A stretch of DNA of 64,000 nucleotides from Hasllibacter sp. MH4015 (GCF_020177575.1 NZ_JAHTBK010000001.1:124001-188000), one strand, 5' to 3'. Shown: positions 16,430 through 24,692, counted from the stretch's first letter. The notes: generated by a model not told the origin, from the letters alone. Numbers and translations: made by a program.

Positions 16430-17707
16430 ATGCAGCACGACAGATACGGCAATGAGTTGACCACCGATGAGGGCGCGGCGGCGCGCGCCTATAGCCGCGG
16501 GGTGGATCACGTGCTTGGCGCGACCCACGGCGCGGACATAGCCTTTGCGGAGGCGATTGCCGCCGATCCGAACTTCGCGCTGGCCCATATCGGTGCCGCG
16601 CGCGCCGCGATGTATGCCGGCGACATGGCCGGGGCCAAGGCCGCGCTTGGCCGGGCGCAGGCGCTGGCGGACGGGGTGAGCGTGCGCGAACGCGCGCATA
16701 TCGGGATTTTCGCGCTGCTTCTGTCGGGCAAACCGGTGGAGGCGCGCGCGGCCGTGCTGGCCCATGTCCGGACCTATCCCCGCGACGCGCTTGCGGCGCA
16801 GATCTGCACCAACATCTTCGGGCTGATCGGGTTCTCAGGCGAGCCGGGCCGGGAGGCGGCGCTTCTGGCCTATACCTCCGCGCTCATGCCCCATTACGAG
16901 GGCGATTGGTGGATGATGTCGATGCATGCCCTGTCCCTGTGCGAGGTGGAGCAGACGGCGGCATCGCTGGAGCTGATGGAGGCGTCGCTTGCGCTTCACC
17001 CGCGCAACGCCAATGGCTCTCATTTCAAGGCGCACGCGCTTTATGAGGAGGGGCGCACGGAGGAGGGGCGGGCCTATCTCGATACATGGATGCGGGAGTA
17101 TGAGCCGGAAACGGTTCTGCATGGCCACCTCAGCTGGCACCAGGCGCTCTGGGCGGTGGAGGCGGGGGATTGGGACGCGATGTGGGCCACGTACCGCGGT
17201 GCGATTGCCCCCGGTGCGTCCCATGCGCTGCCGATCAATACGCTGACCGACGGGGCCGCGTTGCTGTGGCGGGCGGAGATGGCGGGGGCGGACGTGCCAC
17301 CCGAGGATTGGCAGAGGCTAAGTTCCTTTGCGGCGCAGACTTTCCCCGATCCGGGGCAGAGCTTTGCGGATATCCACGCGGCACTCGCCCACGCCATGGC
17401 CGGTGACGGTACGCAGCTGGCCCGGTTCGTGGACGCGGGCAAGGGCTACGCCGCCGATCTGGTCGCGCCCATCGCGCGGGCGTGGAAGGCGGTGGCGCGG
17501 CAGGATTGGGCCGGAGCGTTGGAGGATCTCACGCCCGTGATGTCGGCGCATGTGCGCGTGGGCGGGTCGCGCGCGCAACGCGATGTGCTGGAGCTGACAT
17601 GGCTGTTGTGCCTCATGCGCGCAGGCCAGAGGGAGGAGGCGCGTCGCGCTGCGGCCACACGTCGCCCGATCTTTTCGCCCGTCGCCCCGATCGCGGCATT
17701 TTCGTAA
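16430..17707 (+). CDS. TTC38-like tetratricopeptide repeat protein
   Basis: A 425-residue, all-helical, cytosolic protein built of TPR-like helical hairpins, for example DPNFALAHIGAARAAMYAGD and YEEGRTEEGRAYLDTWMRE. The long conserved core with HYEGDWWMMSMHALSLCE and ETVLHGHLSWHQALW is typical of the TTC38/StaR-like group found in many bacteria and animals. Its biochemical role is unknown. It starts 206 bases from the divergent mipZ gene, and a plausible terminator follows at 17822. Confidence 0.75.
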   Translation: MQHDRYGNELTTDEGAAARAYSRGVDHVLGATHGADIAFAEAIAADPNFALAHIGAARAAMYAGDMAGAKAALGRAQALADGVSVRERAHIGIFALLLSGKPVEARAAVLAHVRTYPRDALAAQICTNIFGLIGFSGEPGREAALLAYTSALMPHYEGDWWMMSMHALSLCEVEQTAASLELMEASLALHPRNANGSHFKAHALYEEGRTEEGRAYLDTWMREYEPETVLHGHLSWHQALWAVEAGDWDAMWATYRGAIAPGASHALPINTLTDGAALLWRAEMAGADVPPEDWQRLSSFAAQTFPDPGQSFADIHAALAHAMAGDGTQLARFVDAGKGYAADLVAPIARAWKAVARQDWAGALEDLTPVMSAHVRVGGSRAQRDVLELTWLLCLMRAGQREEARRAAATRRPIFSPVAPIAAFS

Positions 17708-17821
17708 ACTTTTTGGTAACGTTTTCCGAGTGATGTGCGGCCCATGGGTCTGATTTGCCCTGCCGCGCGCGCGGGTCTTCGTGCGCACGGCCCGGCGTGT
17801 TTGTGTATTGCGCCGGGGATG

Positions 17822-17852
17822 CGCCCCCTGCCGTTTGGTGGGGGGCGTTTTC
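17822..17852 (+). terminator. Probable terminator of the TTC38-like gene
   Basis: CGCCCCC at 17822-17828 pairs with GGGGGCG at 17841-17847, with a 12-base loop, then TTTTCC. It lies 115 bases after the stop codon. The large loop makes this less certain. Confidence 0.45.
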
Positions 17853-17881
17853 CGTTTCGCGGCCCTGCATGGTCCGCCACG

Positions 17882-17910
17882 AAAAACGCCGCCCGTGTGA
17901 CGGGGCGGCG
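17882..17910 (-). terminator. Terminator of the rplS-rpmE transcript
   Basis: On the minus strand, CGCCGCCC pairs with GGGCGGCG around an eight-base loop, followed by TTTTT. It lies 28 bases beyond the rpmE stop. Confidence 0.85.
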
Positions 17911-17937
17911 CAATCATTGGTCGAACGGGCGTGTGGC

Positions 17938-18159
17938 TTAGAAGCCCAGGCCTTCGTACTTCTTCTTGAACTTCGACACGCGACCGCCGGTATCGAGCAG
18001 ACGGGCCCCGCCGCCGGTCCAGGCCGGGTGGACCGTGGGGTCGATGTCGAGCGACAGGGTGTCGCCTTCGCTGCCCCAGGCCGAGCGCATCTGGACGATG
18101 TCGCCGTTGGTCATCTTCACGTCGATCACGTGATAATCGGGATGCAGATCCTTTTTCAT
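17938..18159 (-). CDS. rpmE: 50S ribosomal protein L31
   Basis: A 73-residue L31 protein ([20 protein letters not shown] start, [12 protein letters not shown] end). There is no cysteine anywhere, so this is the zinc-independent form that alphaproteobacteria often carry. It binds at the central protuberance between the subunits. It lies 12 bases downstream of rplS and ends the ribosomal protein transcript, followed by a good terminator. Confidence 0.95.
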   Translation of the reverse strand: MKKDLHPDYHVIDVKMTNGDIVQMRSAWGSEGDTLSLDIDPTVHPAWTGGGARLLDTGGRVSKFKKKYEGLGF

Positions 18160-18171
18160 CTCACGGTCTCC

Positions 18172-18561
18172 TTACGCTTCGGCCTGCGCATCTTTGCGCG
18201 GCTTGTAATTGGTATCCTCGGCGATCCGCGCGGATTTCCCGCGGCGCGAGCGGAGGTAATAGAGCTTCGCCCTGCGCACGCGGCCACGGCGCACGACGGT
18301 GATGCTGTCGATGTTGGTGGAGTAGAGGGGGAACACACGTTCCACGCCCTCGCCGAAGGAGATCTTGCGCACGGTGAACGATCCGGCAATGCCGTCGCCG
18401 TTCTTGCGCGCGATGCAGACGCCTTCGTAATTCTGAACACGGGTGCGGGTGCCTTCCGTCACGCGGAAGCCCACGCGCACGGTATCCCCGGCCTTGAAAT
18501 CGGGAATGTCTTTCCCGAGGGCGGCGACTTGTTCCGCCTCGATCTGTGCGATCAGGTCCAT
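18172..18561 (-). CDS. rplS: 50S ribosomal protein L19
   Basis: A 129-residue L19 protein located at the subunit interface. [46 protein letters not shown] and [14 protein letters not shown] are the family blocks. The start at 18561 follows an AAGGAG ribosome site; a longer frame from 18684 has no family similarity. In most relatives rplS follows trmD directly. Here trmD ends 1.2 kb away, with two plus-strand genes in between, so rplS-rpmE must have its own promoter in the 321-base spacer upstream. Confidence 0.95.
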   Translation of the reverse strand: MDLIAQIEAEQVAALGKDIPDFKAGDTVRVGFRVTEGTRTRVQNYEGVCIARKNGDGIAGSFTVRKISFGEGVERVFPLYSTNIDSITVVRRGRVRRAKLYYLRSRRGKSARIAEDTNYKPRKDAQAEA

Positions 18562-18882
18562 CTGATACGCTCCTTTGTTGCCCACGGTTTGCCCGCGGAG
18601 GTCACGATCCGCCCCAGAGCTCTGGTCTTCGACCGGGTCCGCCTTGCTCCCGCTTTCGGGGGCGCCCGCCAGAGATACGCGCATGCATTTGCTTTTGCGT
18701 GTTCCGCACGCCGTATTGGGCCCCGAAAGTTCGACCCGGCAAAACGAAACGATCCGGTTGGCCGATTCCGACCCCGGATGCAGCGCGTATACGGGCGCGC
18801 GGCCTTGGGATCAAGGGGTGGGATGGCTCTTGACCTGCGCATGTACGCCTATTAGTTAGGAAGACGAACTAATAGGTGCCGA
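18562..18882. other. 321-base divergent spacer between rplS and the MarR gene
   Basis: This stretch must hold the outward promoter for rplS-rpmE on the minus strand and the MarR promoter on the plus strand. The MarR side has TTGACC at 18830 and a perfect inverted repeat at 18848-18876. I see no gene and no clear -35/-10 pair on the rplS side. Confidence 0.5.
18830..18876 (+). promoter_or_regulatory. MarR promoter region with perfect 10-bp inverted repeat
   Basis: CCTATTAGTT (18848-18857) and AACTAATAGG (18867-18876) are perfect reverse complements separated by nine bases. TTGACC at 18830-18835 could be the -35 box, with the -10 region falling inside the left arm. The regulator's ATG is seven bases after the right arm. 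This is almost certainly an operator for the adjacent MarR protein. Confidence 0.7.
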
Positions 18883-19293
18883 ATGCCAGAAGCCGCCGAG
18901 ATCCTGCAAGTCATTCACCGCCTCTCCCACCGGGCGTGGGCGAAGGAGGGCGCGGCAATCGGGTTGAGCCACAGCGAGTTCGAATACCTCGCGGCAATCC
19001 ACGCCGAGGCGCAGACGCAGTTCTGGGACGGGGATACCCACGGGCAGCACCTGCACAATATCGTGGATCGCCTTGGCGTCTCCAAGGCGTCGGCCAGTGC
19101 CATGGTCTCCAAGCTGGAAGGTCGCGCGTTGATTACGCGCATCCAATGTCAGATGGATGCCCGCGCGCAGCATATCATCCTGACCGATGCAGGTGCCGAT
19201 CTGCTGAGGCGGGGGGAGGAGATTTACGACGCGATCGCACGGACCCTGCCCGACCAGATCGCAGCGGAGGTGGCGGCGCTCACCGCGCCGTGA
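18883..19293 (+). CDS. MarR-family transcriptional regulator
   Basis: A 136-residue winged-helix protein. The DNA-binding core is GQHLHNIVDRLGVSKASASA followed by MVSKLEGRALITR and a wing with QCQMDARAQHIILTDAG. N- and C-terminal helices provide the dimer interface. A perfect inverted repeat lies just upstream and a related half-site lies before the next gene. This suggests it represses both itself and the membrane protein gene 54 bases downstream. No cysteine-based redox switch stands out (one cysteine, in the wing). Confidence 0.85.
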   Translation: MPEAAEILQVIHRLSHRAWAKEGAAIGLSHSEFEYLAAIHAEAQTQFWDGDTHGQHLHNIVDRLGVSKASASAMVSKLEGRALITRIQCQMDARAQHIILTDAGADLLRRGEEIYDAIARTLPDQIAAEVAALTAP

Positions 19294-19314
19294 TCCTCGT
19301 TTTGCGAAAAGTAA

Positions 19315-19331
19315 TTAGGAAGACAAACGAA
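19315..19331 (+). promoter_or_regulatory. Second copy of the MarR operator-like 17-mer
   Basis: TTAGGAAGACAAACGAA matches TTAGGAAGACGAACTAA at 18856-18872 in 15 of 17 positions. It lies 16 bases before the start of the membrane protein gene, overlapping its leader. Conservation covers the spacer and right arm of the first operator rather than the full palindrome. Confidence 0.5.
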
Positions 19332-19347
19332 CAAAAGGAACAAGATC

Positions 19348-19737
19348 ATGAATATCGAGATGCTGATCCTAGCCGCATCTGTCCACGCCCTGATCTGGGA
19401 GCATCTGCCCCATTGGGGGACGTGGTTCATGCGCATGATCGAGGCGCTGCCGCGGCCGTTGCAGACGCTCTATGGCCAGTGGCATTGCCCCTATTGCGCG
19501 GGTTTCTGGATCGCGCTTGTCCTGCACGGGATCACCGGTATCTGGACGTTTGAGGCATTCGCGGGTTTTTCCGTGGCCTGGGGCGGTCTGGCCGCACCAC
19601 TGGCGTGGGTCTTCGACGCGCTCGCAACGGCGCTCTTGGTCAAGACAACCATGCTGACGCTGAACGCATTGTCGGGTCCGGCCCTGGCGGGCTACCGGGC
19701 GAAGGCGGAATTCATGGCCGCGCGAGATGCGGAATGA
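19348..19737 (+). CDS. Small membrane protein with CPYC motif
   Basis: A 129-residue protein with about three membrane-associated hydrophobic stretches (residues 4-17, 50-70, 75-103) and a WHCPYCAGFW motif near 45-54. A CxxC next to a Gly-Phe-Trp also occurs in DUF1360-type membrane proteins; the match is by eye and weak. An AAAGGAAC ribosome site precedes the ATG. It is co-directional with the MarR gene and carries its own operator-like 17-mer, so it is the likely regulated target. Function unknown. Confidence 0.7.
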   Translation: MNIEMLILAASVHALIWEHLPHWGTWFMRMIEALPRPLQTLYGQWHCPYCAGFWIALVLHGITGIWTFEAFAGFSVAWGGLAAPLAWVFDALATALLVKTTMLTLNALSGPALAGYRAKAEFMAARDAE

Positions 19738-19739
19738 GG

Positions 19740-20561
19740 TCAGTCTTCCCGCGATTTGGCCCACAGGTCGGGGCGGCGCGCTTTGGTCAGCGCCTCGGCC
19801 TGGTCACGGCGCCATCGCGCCACCGCGCCGTGGTCGCCCGACAAAAGGACCGGCGGGATGTCGTGGCCGCGCCACTGGGCGGGTTTGGTGTATTGGGGAT
19901 GCTCCAGCAATCCTTCGGAAAAGCTTTCCTCCTGCGTGGAGGCGGCGTTTCCAAGCACGCCGGGGATCAATCGGACGGTTGCATCCAGAAGGACCTGCGC
20001 GGCCAGTTCACCGCCGGTCAGGACGTAGTCGCCGATCGACACCTCCTCCAGCGGGTAATGGTCGATCACCCGCTGGTCGAGGCCTTCGAACCGCCCGCAG
20101 ACAAGCGTCATGCCCTTCGCGCGGGCAAAGCGTTCGGCATCGCGTTGATCGAAGGGCTTGCCCCGGGGGGAGAGGTAGACGCGCGGCCAGAGGGACGGAT
20201 CGTCGGGCGTTCCGGCACTGGCCATGTCCAGCGCGCGGCCCATCACGTCGGGCTTCATCACCAGCCCCGCACCGCCGCCCGCGGGCGTATCGTCCACCTG
20301 CCTGTGTTTGCCGATGCCGAAGCTTCGCAGGTCCACCGGCTCCAACGCCCAAAGGCCGTCGTGCAACGCCTTGCCGGTCAGCGACGCTCCAAGGACGCCG
20401 GGGAACGTTTCGGGAAACAGAGTGATGACCTTGGCGCACCATGCCGTTGCAAGGCGCGGGCGGTCCGTCATCAGCGCGCGCGGCTTCAGACTTGCCGATT
20501 GCGACAGCCGGCCATGGGATCTGGCGGCTTGCGGGGGACGGGAGGCGGGTTCATCGGCCAT
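19740..20561 (-). CDS. trmD: tRNA (guanine-N1)-methyltransferase TrmD
   Basis: A 273-residue SPOUT-class enzyme that methylates G37 of tRNAs with a G at 36, which prevents frameshifting. Family blocks include VITLFPETFPGVLGASLTGK, KHRQVDDTPAGGGAGLVMK, the knot region with LVCGRFEGLDQRV, and EVSIGDYVLTGGELAA. The N-terminus carries about 40 residues ahead of the usual start, beginning either at 20561 or at an internal ATG at 20471. Comparable extensions occur in Rhodobacterales TrmD, as far as I recall. It normally lies between rimM and rplS; here it is separated from both by plus-strand genes. Confidence 0.93.
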   Translation of the reverse strand: MADEPASRPPQAARSHGRLSQSASLKPRALMTDRPRLATAWCAKVITLFPETFPGVLGASLTGKALHDGLWALEPVDLRSFGIGKHRQVDDTPAGGGAGLVMKPDVMGRALDMASAGTPDDPSLWPRVYLSPRGKPFDQRDAERFARAKGMTLVCGRFEGLDQRVIDHYPLEEVSIGDYVLTGGELAAQVLLDATVRLIPGVLGNAASTQEESFSEGLLEHPQYTKPAQWRGHDIPPVLLSGDHGAVARWRRDQAEALTKARRPDLWAKSRED

Positions 20562-20611
20562 ACCGCCGCTTTATGCGAGCGGCGGCATGGGATCAATGTG
20601 GTGCGGCCCGA

Positions 20612-21142
20612 TCAGGGCGCGACGGAAAAGCGGACATTGTCGATGACGATGCCCCCGTCATCGCCGCCCTGATGGTCGAAGAAGATCGCGCCATTGGTGC
20701 CATCGCCGTCGAAGGACAGGGTCCAGGTGCGGTAATGCTGGGGCTCCGCGGGGCGGGTTTCGGAGATGGCCATGACCTCTCGGAAGCCGCCGACGCCGAA
20801 GATCATCGTGTTGCCGTTGTCCTGGGCGAAGCTGTTCCAGGTGTAGTCGAAGGTCAGGTTATAGCGCACACCCGGTTGCAGGGCGAAGGTGGCCATGGAT
20901 TGCAGGCGACCCGCGTCAAGCGTGCTGCCGTCAAGGTCGATGCAGGTCTGGCCGGTCGGCGCGCAGATATCGGGGAAGGTGCCCTGGCCAACCGTATCGA
21001 CGCTGCCGCCCGTGACCGTCCAGCCCGCGGGGGTGAGGTTGAGGCCGGTGGGATTCGCATCGAAATTATCCTCGAACAAGACCTGCGCGGAGGCGGTGGA
21101 GGCAAGCAGGACAAGGGCAGCGGCAAGGCGAAGGGGCTTCAT
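20612..21142 (-). CDS. Exported protein, lectin-like beta-sandwich (putative)
   Basis: A 176-residue protein with a signal peptide (residues 1-19, ending ASTASA). The mature part is rich in beta-strand patterns: LFEDNFDANPTGLN, then LQPGVRYNLTFDYTWN and a terminal GIVIDNVRFSVAP. The last segment, with an invariant-looking VIDNVRF, is common in DUF642, PEP-CTERM and jelly-roll carbohydrate-binding proteins, but no C-terminal sorting signal is present. Two cysteines (DICAPTGQTC) could form a disulfide. It is upstream of trmD on the same strand with 50 bases between; probably an accessory gene. Confidence 0.6.
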   Translation of the reverse strand: MKPLRLAAALVLLASTASAQVLFEDNFDANPTGLNLTPAGWTVTGGSVDTVGQGTFPDICAPTGQTCIDLDGSTLDAGRLQSMATFALQPGVRYNLTFDYTWNSFAQDNGNTMIFGVGGFREVMAISETRPAEPQHYRTWTLSFDGDGTNGAIFFDHQGGDDGGIVIDNVRFSVAP

Positions 21143-21246
21143 GAAAGGGAGTCTCCGAGTTGGGAAAAAGAAGTGGTTATAGAATGACTTACTGCTACGT
21201 CAGGGCGCAAGGTCGGGACATGGCGGAATACCCGCATTCCGTGCTT

Positions 21247-21296
21247 TTGCGCGCAGAATTGGCGCGGCGGCGCACCTTGTGCGCCGCGCCGCGCAA
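21247..21296. other. Strong nested hairpin in a divergent spacer
   Basis: An inner stem GCGGCGCAC-CTT-GTGCGCCGC (21267-21287) is perfect over nine pairs. An outer pair of arms, TTGCGCG (21247-21253) and CGCGCAA (21290-21296), encloses it. No T tract follows on either strand, so it is not a standard terminator. It lies 36 bases before the ABC ATPase start, within the probable leader. Confidence 0.5.
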
Positions 21297-21331
21297 CCTT
21301 AGGGTCCGGTCTGGCTGAAGGAGGCGCGCCA

Positions 21332-22270
21332 ATGACACCCATTTTGAAGGTCGACCGCCTGACCAAGACCTATGACGGTGGGTTCACCGCGCTCGACGCC
21401 GTCTCGCTGGAGATCATGGAGGGGGAAATCCTCGCGCTGCTGGGTCCGAACGGCGCGGGCAAGACGACGCTGATCTCGGCCATTTGCGGGATCGTGCAGC
21501 CGACCTCCGGCTCCGTGAGTGTCGGCGGCTTCGACACCCAGACACAGTATCGCGGCGCACGCGCCCTGATCGGGTTGGTGCCGCAGGAGATCAACCTGGA
21601 ACCCTTCGAAAAGGTCATCAACACGGTCCGCTTCTCGCGCGGGTTGTTCGGCAAGCCCCGCGATGACGCCTATCTGGAAAAGATCCTCCGCCAATTGTCG
21701 CTGTGGGACAAGAAGGACAACGCGATCCGGGAGTTGTCCGGCGGGATGAAGCGCCGGGTGTTGATCGCCAAGGCGCTGAGCCACGAGCCGCGTGTCCTGT
21801 TCCTCGATGAGCCCACGGCGGGCGTGGACGTGGAATTGCGCCGTGACATGTGGGAGATCGTGCGCACGCTGTCGGACAGCGGCGTCACCATCATCCTGAC
21901 CACCCATTACATCGAGGAGGCCGAGGCGATGGCCGACCGCGTGGGCGTCATCAACAAGGGCAAGATCCTGTTGGTGGAAGAGAAGGCCAACCTGATGGCG
22001 CGCATGGGTCAGAAGGAGCTTCGGATCGACCTGACGGAGAAGATAGACGCGATCCCGCCGGACCTGGCCGACCGCGACCTGGACCTGTCCGACGACGGAA
22101 TGCGGCTCACCTACCGGTATGACACGCGGGCCGAGCGCACAGGCATCGTGCGCCTGCTGAGCGCGTTGCAGGCGGCGGGGCTGGCCGTGGCCGATGTGGA
22201 AACCAAGCAAAGCTCCCTGGAGGAGATTTTCGTGGGTCTGGTCCAGGACCAGGGGGAGGATGCGGCATGA
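21332..22270 (+). CDS. ABC-2 type exporter ATP-binding protein
   Basis: A 312-residue ABC ATPase. Walker A is GPNGAGKTT (about residues 36-44), the signature is [15 protein letters not shown], Walker B is [12 protein letters not shown], and the switch histidine is in TTHYIEEAE. It continues with a C-terminal domain of about 80 residues. The sequence type matches the YadG/NodI/CcmA group that energises two-component drug, polysaccharide or lipid exporters. The ribosome site GAAGGAGG is strong. The permease gene overlaps its end by ATGA. This pair lies on the plus strand between rimM and trmD. Confidence 0.9.
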   Translation: MTPILKVDRLTKTYDGGFTALDAVSLEIMEGEILALLGPNGAGKTTLISAICGIVQPTSGSVSVGGFDTQTQYRGARALIGLVPQEINLEPFEKVINTVRFSRGLFGKPRDDAYLEKILRQLSLWDKKDNAIRELSGGMKRRVLIAKALSHEPRVLFLDEPTAGVDVELRRDMWEIVRTLSDSGVTIILTTHYIEEAEAMADRVGVINKGKILLVEEKANLMARMGQKELRIDLTEKIDAIPPDLADRDLDLSDDGMRLTYRYDTRAERTGIVRLLSALQAAGLAVADVETKQSSLEEIFVGLVQDQGEDAA

Positions 22271-23028
22271 ACCTGCAAGCCGTCCGCGCGATCTATATCT
22301 TCGAGATGGCGCGCACCTTCCGCACCATCGCGCAGTCCATCATCTCTCCGGTCCTGTCGACCTCGCTCTACTTCGTGGTCTTCGGCACGGCCATCGGGTC
22401 GCGCATCGAGCAGGTGGAGGGCGTCAGCTATGGCGCCTTCATCGTGCCGGGGCTCATCATGCTGACGGTGCTGACCCAGTCGATTTCGAACGCGAGCTTC
22501 GGCATCTATTTCCCGAAATTCATCGGCACGATCTATGAATTGCTCTCTGCGCCGGCCTCGTTCCTGGAAATCACGGCGGGCTACGTTCTTGCGGCGGCGA
22601 CGAAGAGCTTCATGATCGGGCTCATCATCCTCGTCACCGCGTTCTTCTTCGTGGATTTGCAGATCCTGCACCCGGTCTGGATGCTGACCTTCCTTGTGCT
22701 GACATGCCTGTCGTTCAGCCTGTTCGGCTTCATCATCGGCATCTGGGCGCAGAATTTCGAGCAATTGCAGCTGATCCCGCTTCTCGCGGTCACGCCCTTG
22801 GTGTTCCTGGGCGGGTCGTTCTATTCCATCACGATGCTGCCCGAGACGTGGCAGACGATCAGCCTGTTCAACCCGGTCGTCTACCTGGTGAGCGGATTCC
22901 GGTGGAGCTTTTTCGGAACGGCGGACGTGGCGCTGGTCTGGTCCATCGTGGCGATCCTCGGCTTCACGCTGGCCTGCATCCTGACGATCGGCTGGATCTT
23001 CAAGACCGGCTGGCGGATCCGCGCGTGA
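22267..23028 (+). CDS. ABC-2 type exporter permease
   Basis: A 253-residue inner-membrane protein with six predicted spans and the ABC-2 signature late in the chain ([20 protein letters not shown], then [16 protein letters not shown]). It matches the YadH/NodJ class. With the ATPase encoded immediately upstream (ATGA overlap) it should form a homodimeric permease with two ATPases. The exported substrate cannot be deduced. The operon ends at the GC-rich repeat that separates it from the convergent rimM gene. Confidence 0.9.
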   Translation: MNLQAVRAIYIFEMARTFRTIAQSIISPVLSTSLYFVVFGTAIGSRIEQVEGVSYGAFIVPGLIMLTVLTQSISNASFGIYFPKFIGTIYELLSAPASFLEITAGYVLAAATKSFMIGLIILVTAFFFVDLQILHPVWMLTFLVLTCLSFSLFGFIIGIWAQNFEQLQLIPLLAVTPLVFLGGSFYSITMLPETWQTISLFNPVVYLVSGFRWSFFGTADVALVWSIVAILGFTLACILTIGWIFKTGWRIRA

Positions 23029-23109
23029 CCTGAAGGAGCAGCGAAGCTGCACGATCCTGCCTCGCTGGTCCGCTGGCGCGGCCTGCACTCAGGGGGCGCA
23101 AGAGCGCCC

Positions 23110-23168
23110 CGGGGGGGCCAGCCCCCCGCCTGCGGCCCCCCCGAGGTATTTTTGAAGCAAAGAGGGGC
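23110..23168 (+). repeat. GC-rich intergenic repeat, copy B
   Basis: GGGGGGCCAGCCCCCC hairpin, then CGCCTGCGGCCCCCCCGAGG and TATTTTTGAAGCAAAGAGGG. It shares the layout and tail with copies A and C, especially the TATTTTxGAAGCAAAGAGGG tail of copy C. It sits between the convergent ends of the ABC permease and rimM. Confidence 0.75.
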
Positions 23169-23173
23169 GGAGA

Positions 23174-23719
23174 TCAGCCCTTGTCAGCGGACCTGGGGGC
23201 GGGTTCGTCGGACAAAAGACCATCGGGCGGGTCGACGATGATGCGGCCTGCGGTGAGATCCACCGTGGGCACGACAGCGGCGGTGAAGGGGATCAGAAGG
23301 CCGTTGCCAAGGCCTTTGCCGCGCACTTCGAGGATGTCACCGGCCCCGTGGTTGAGGATCGCGGCGACCTTGCCGATGGCCTCTCCGCCCGTGTCGAGCA
23401 CGGCGAGGCCGATCAGGTCGGCATGGTAGAATTCGTCATCGGGCAGGGAGGGAAGCGCGCTGCGCGGAGCGTAGAGGCGGGTGCCCCGCAGGGCGTCGGC
23501 GGCGTCCTTGTCACGGATGCCGGAGAGTTTGGCGGCGTAGCCGGTTTTCACCGGGCGGGTCAGGGTGAGCGTGAATTGGCGCGTGCCATCTTCGGTGGAA
23601 AGCGGCCCGTAGGCGCCGATATCCGATGGTTCCGCGCAGAAGCTTTTCACGCGCACCTCCCCCCGGACGCCGAAGGCGCCCATGATCGCGCCGACGCAGA
23701 CCTGGTCGGATTTTGCCAT
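23174..23719 (-). CDS. rimM: Ribosome maturation factor RimM
   Basis: A 181-residue 16S processing factor with an N-terminal beta-barrel (VCVGAIMGAFGVRGEVRVKS, residues about 6-85) and a C-terminal PRC-barrel (EFYHADLIGLAVLDTGGEA, residues about 98-170). It helps assemble the 30S head near S19. The ATG at 23719 is preferred over an in-frame start at 23755 because the conserved domain begins there. It follows rpsP by 75 bases on the same strand. Confidence 0.95.
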   Translation of the reverse strand: MAKSDQVCVGAIMGAFGVRGEVRVKSFCAEPSDIGAYGPLSTEDGTRQFTLTLTRPVKTGYAAKLSGIRDKDAADALRGTRLYAPRSALPSLPDDEFYHADLIGLAVLDTGGEAIGKVAAILNHGAGDILEVRGKGLGNGLLIPFTAAVVPTVDLTAGRIIVDPPDGLLSDEPAPRSADKG

Positions 23720-23794
23720 GTTCGGGGACCTCGCGCGCGGGGTGCGGGCGCCCACCGGCCTGGCGGGCGCCCCGATGCAGGGATAGGCGGGGAC

Positions 23795-24256
23795 TTAGTC
23801 CGCCTTTTCTTCTTCGGCGGGTGCGTCAGTGGCGGCCGCGTCCTCTGCGGGTGCGTCTTCCGCCGGTGCATCTTCGGCCACGGGTTCCTCGGCGGGTGCC
23901 GCGGCGGCTTCGGCGGCAGCGGCGGCCTTGGCGGCTTTCTCCTCGGCCCGTTCCACGGCTTTCTTGCCGGGCTCTGCCTTCTTCATGTTGGCGCGCTCTT
24001 TCTTCTCGATCACGCCGGCGGCTTCGAGGAAACGGCTGACGCGGTCGGTCGGTTGCGCGCCGTTATCGAGCCAGTGCTGGACGCGGTCCATGTCCATTTT
24101 CACGCGCTCTTCGCTGTCCTTGGGCAGGAGCGGGTTGTAGGTGCCGAGCTTCTCGATGAAGCGACCGTCGCGGGGCATGCGGCTGTCGGCGGCAACGATC
24201 CGGTAGAAGGGGCGTTTCTTGGAGCCGCCGCGGGCGAGACGAAGTTTGATGGCCAT
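23795..24256 (-). CDS. rpsP: 30S ribosomal protein S16 with long acidic tail
   Basis: A 153-residue S16. Residues 1 to about 85 are the normal fold ([49 protein letters not shown]). The remaining 70 or so residues are an Ala/Glu/Pro-rich low-complexity tail with repeated APAED units. E. coli S16 has 82 residues, so the tail nearly doubles the protein. Shorter tails occur in other Rhodobacterales. Its role, if any, is unknown. It is 48 bases downstream of the chorismate mutase gene. Confidence 0.95.
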   Translation of the reverse strand: MAIKLRLARGGSKKRPFYRIVAADSRMPRDGRFIEKLGTYNPLLPKDSEERVKMDMDRVQHWLDNGAQPTDRVSRFLEAAGVIEKKERANMKKAEPGKKAVERAEEKAAKAAAAAEAAAAPAEEPVAEDAPAEDAPAEDAAATDAPAEEEKAD

Positions 24257-24304
24257 TTTGGTTTCTCCTTGGAATGGCTTGCGTTTTCCGGTCTGAAGCC
24301 GGGT

Positions 24305-24604
24305 CTACGATTGATGTTGTTCGTGGTGTCGGATCACCTCGTCGATGACGAAGCGCATGAGTTTCTTGGCAAAATCCGGGTCGAGGTCGGCCCGGTTCGA
24401 CAAGTCTTCGAGCCGTGCGATCTGCGCGGCTTCGCGCGCGGGATCGCTGGGCGGAAGGTCGTGTTCGGCCTTGAGGCGGCCGACGGCCTGGGTGTGCTTG
24501 AACCGCTCACCCAGGGTGTAAATGAGGATGGCATCGAGCCGGTCGATGCTGTCGCGATGTTCGGCCAAAATCGCGGCCGCGCGGGTTACGGCGTCTTGGG
24601 TCAT
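24305..24604 (-). CDS. Chorismate mutase, AroQ class
   Basis: A 99-residue all-helical protein of the AroQ fold that would convert chorismate to prephenate in phenylalanine/tyrosine synthesis. Visible family positions are the arginine and aspartates in LAEHRDSIDRLDAILIYTL, the lysine in VGRLKAEHDLPPSDPAREA and the helix KKLMRFVIDEVIRHHEQHQ. The length equals that of free-standing AroQ domains. It sits between the GNAT cluster and rpsP, an association that recurs in Rhodobacterales as far as I recall. The upstream spacer holds three phased GGTATAT repeats. Confidence 0.85.
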   Translation of the reverse strand: MTQDAVTRAAAILAEHRDSIDRLDAILIYTLGERFKHTQAVGRLKAEHDLPPSDPAREAAQIARLEDLSNRADLDPDFAKKLMRFVIDEVIRHHEQHQS

Positions 24605-24641
24605 GGGGCCTCCGAAGCGGCGAAAACCGCGATATGGAACC

Positions 24642-24670
24642 GGTATATCCGGGGTATATTTCCGGTATAT
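24642..24670. repeat. Three GGTATAT repeats at 11-base intervals
   Basis: GGTATAT begins at 24642, 24653 and 24664, an exact 11-base spacing, so all copies face the same side of the helix. It lies 38-66 bases upstream of the chorismate mutase start. TTGACG on the minus strand (24683-24688) could be part of a promoter. It may be a regulator-binding array or a bent AT-rich element. Confidence 0.55.
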
Positions 24671-24692
24671 ACGCGCGAAATTCCGTCAAACG

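Noticed and set aside
17755-18855. A 366-codon plus-strand frame over rpmE and rplS
   Set aside because: It runs antisense to two certain ribosomal protein genes and its product has no recognisable domain.
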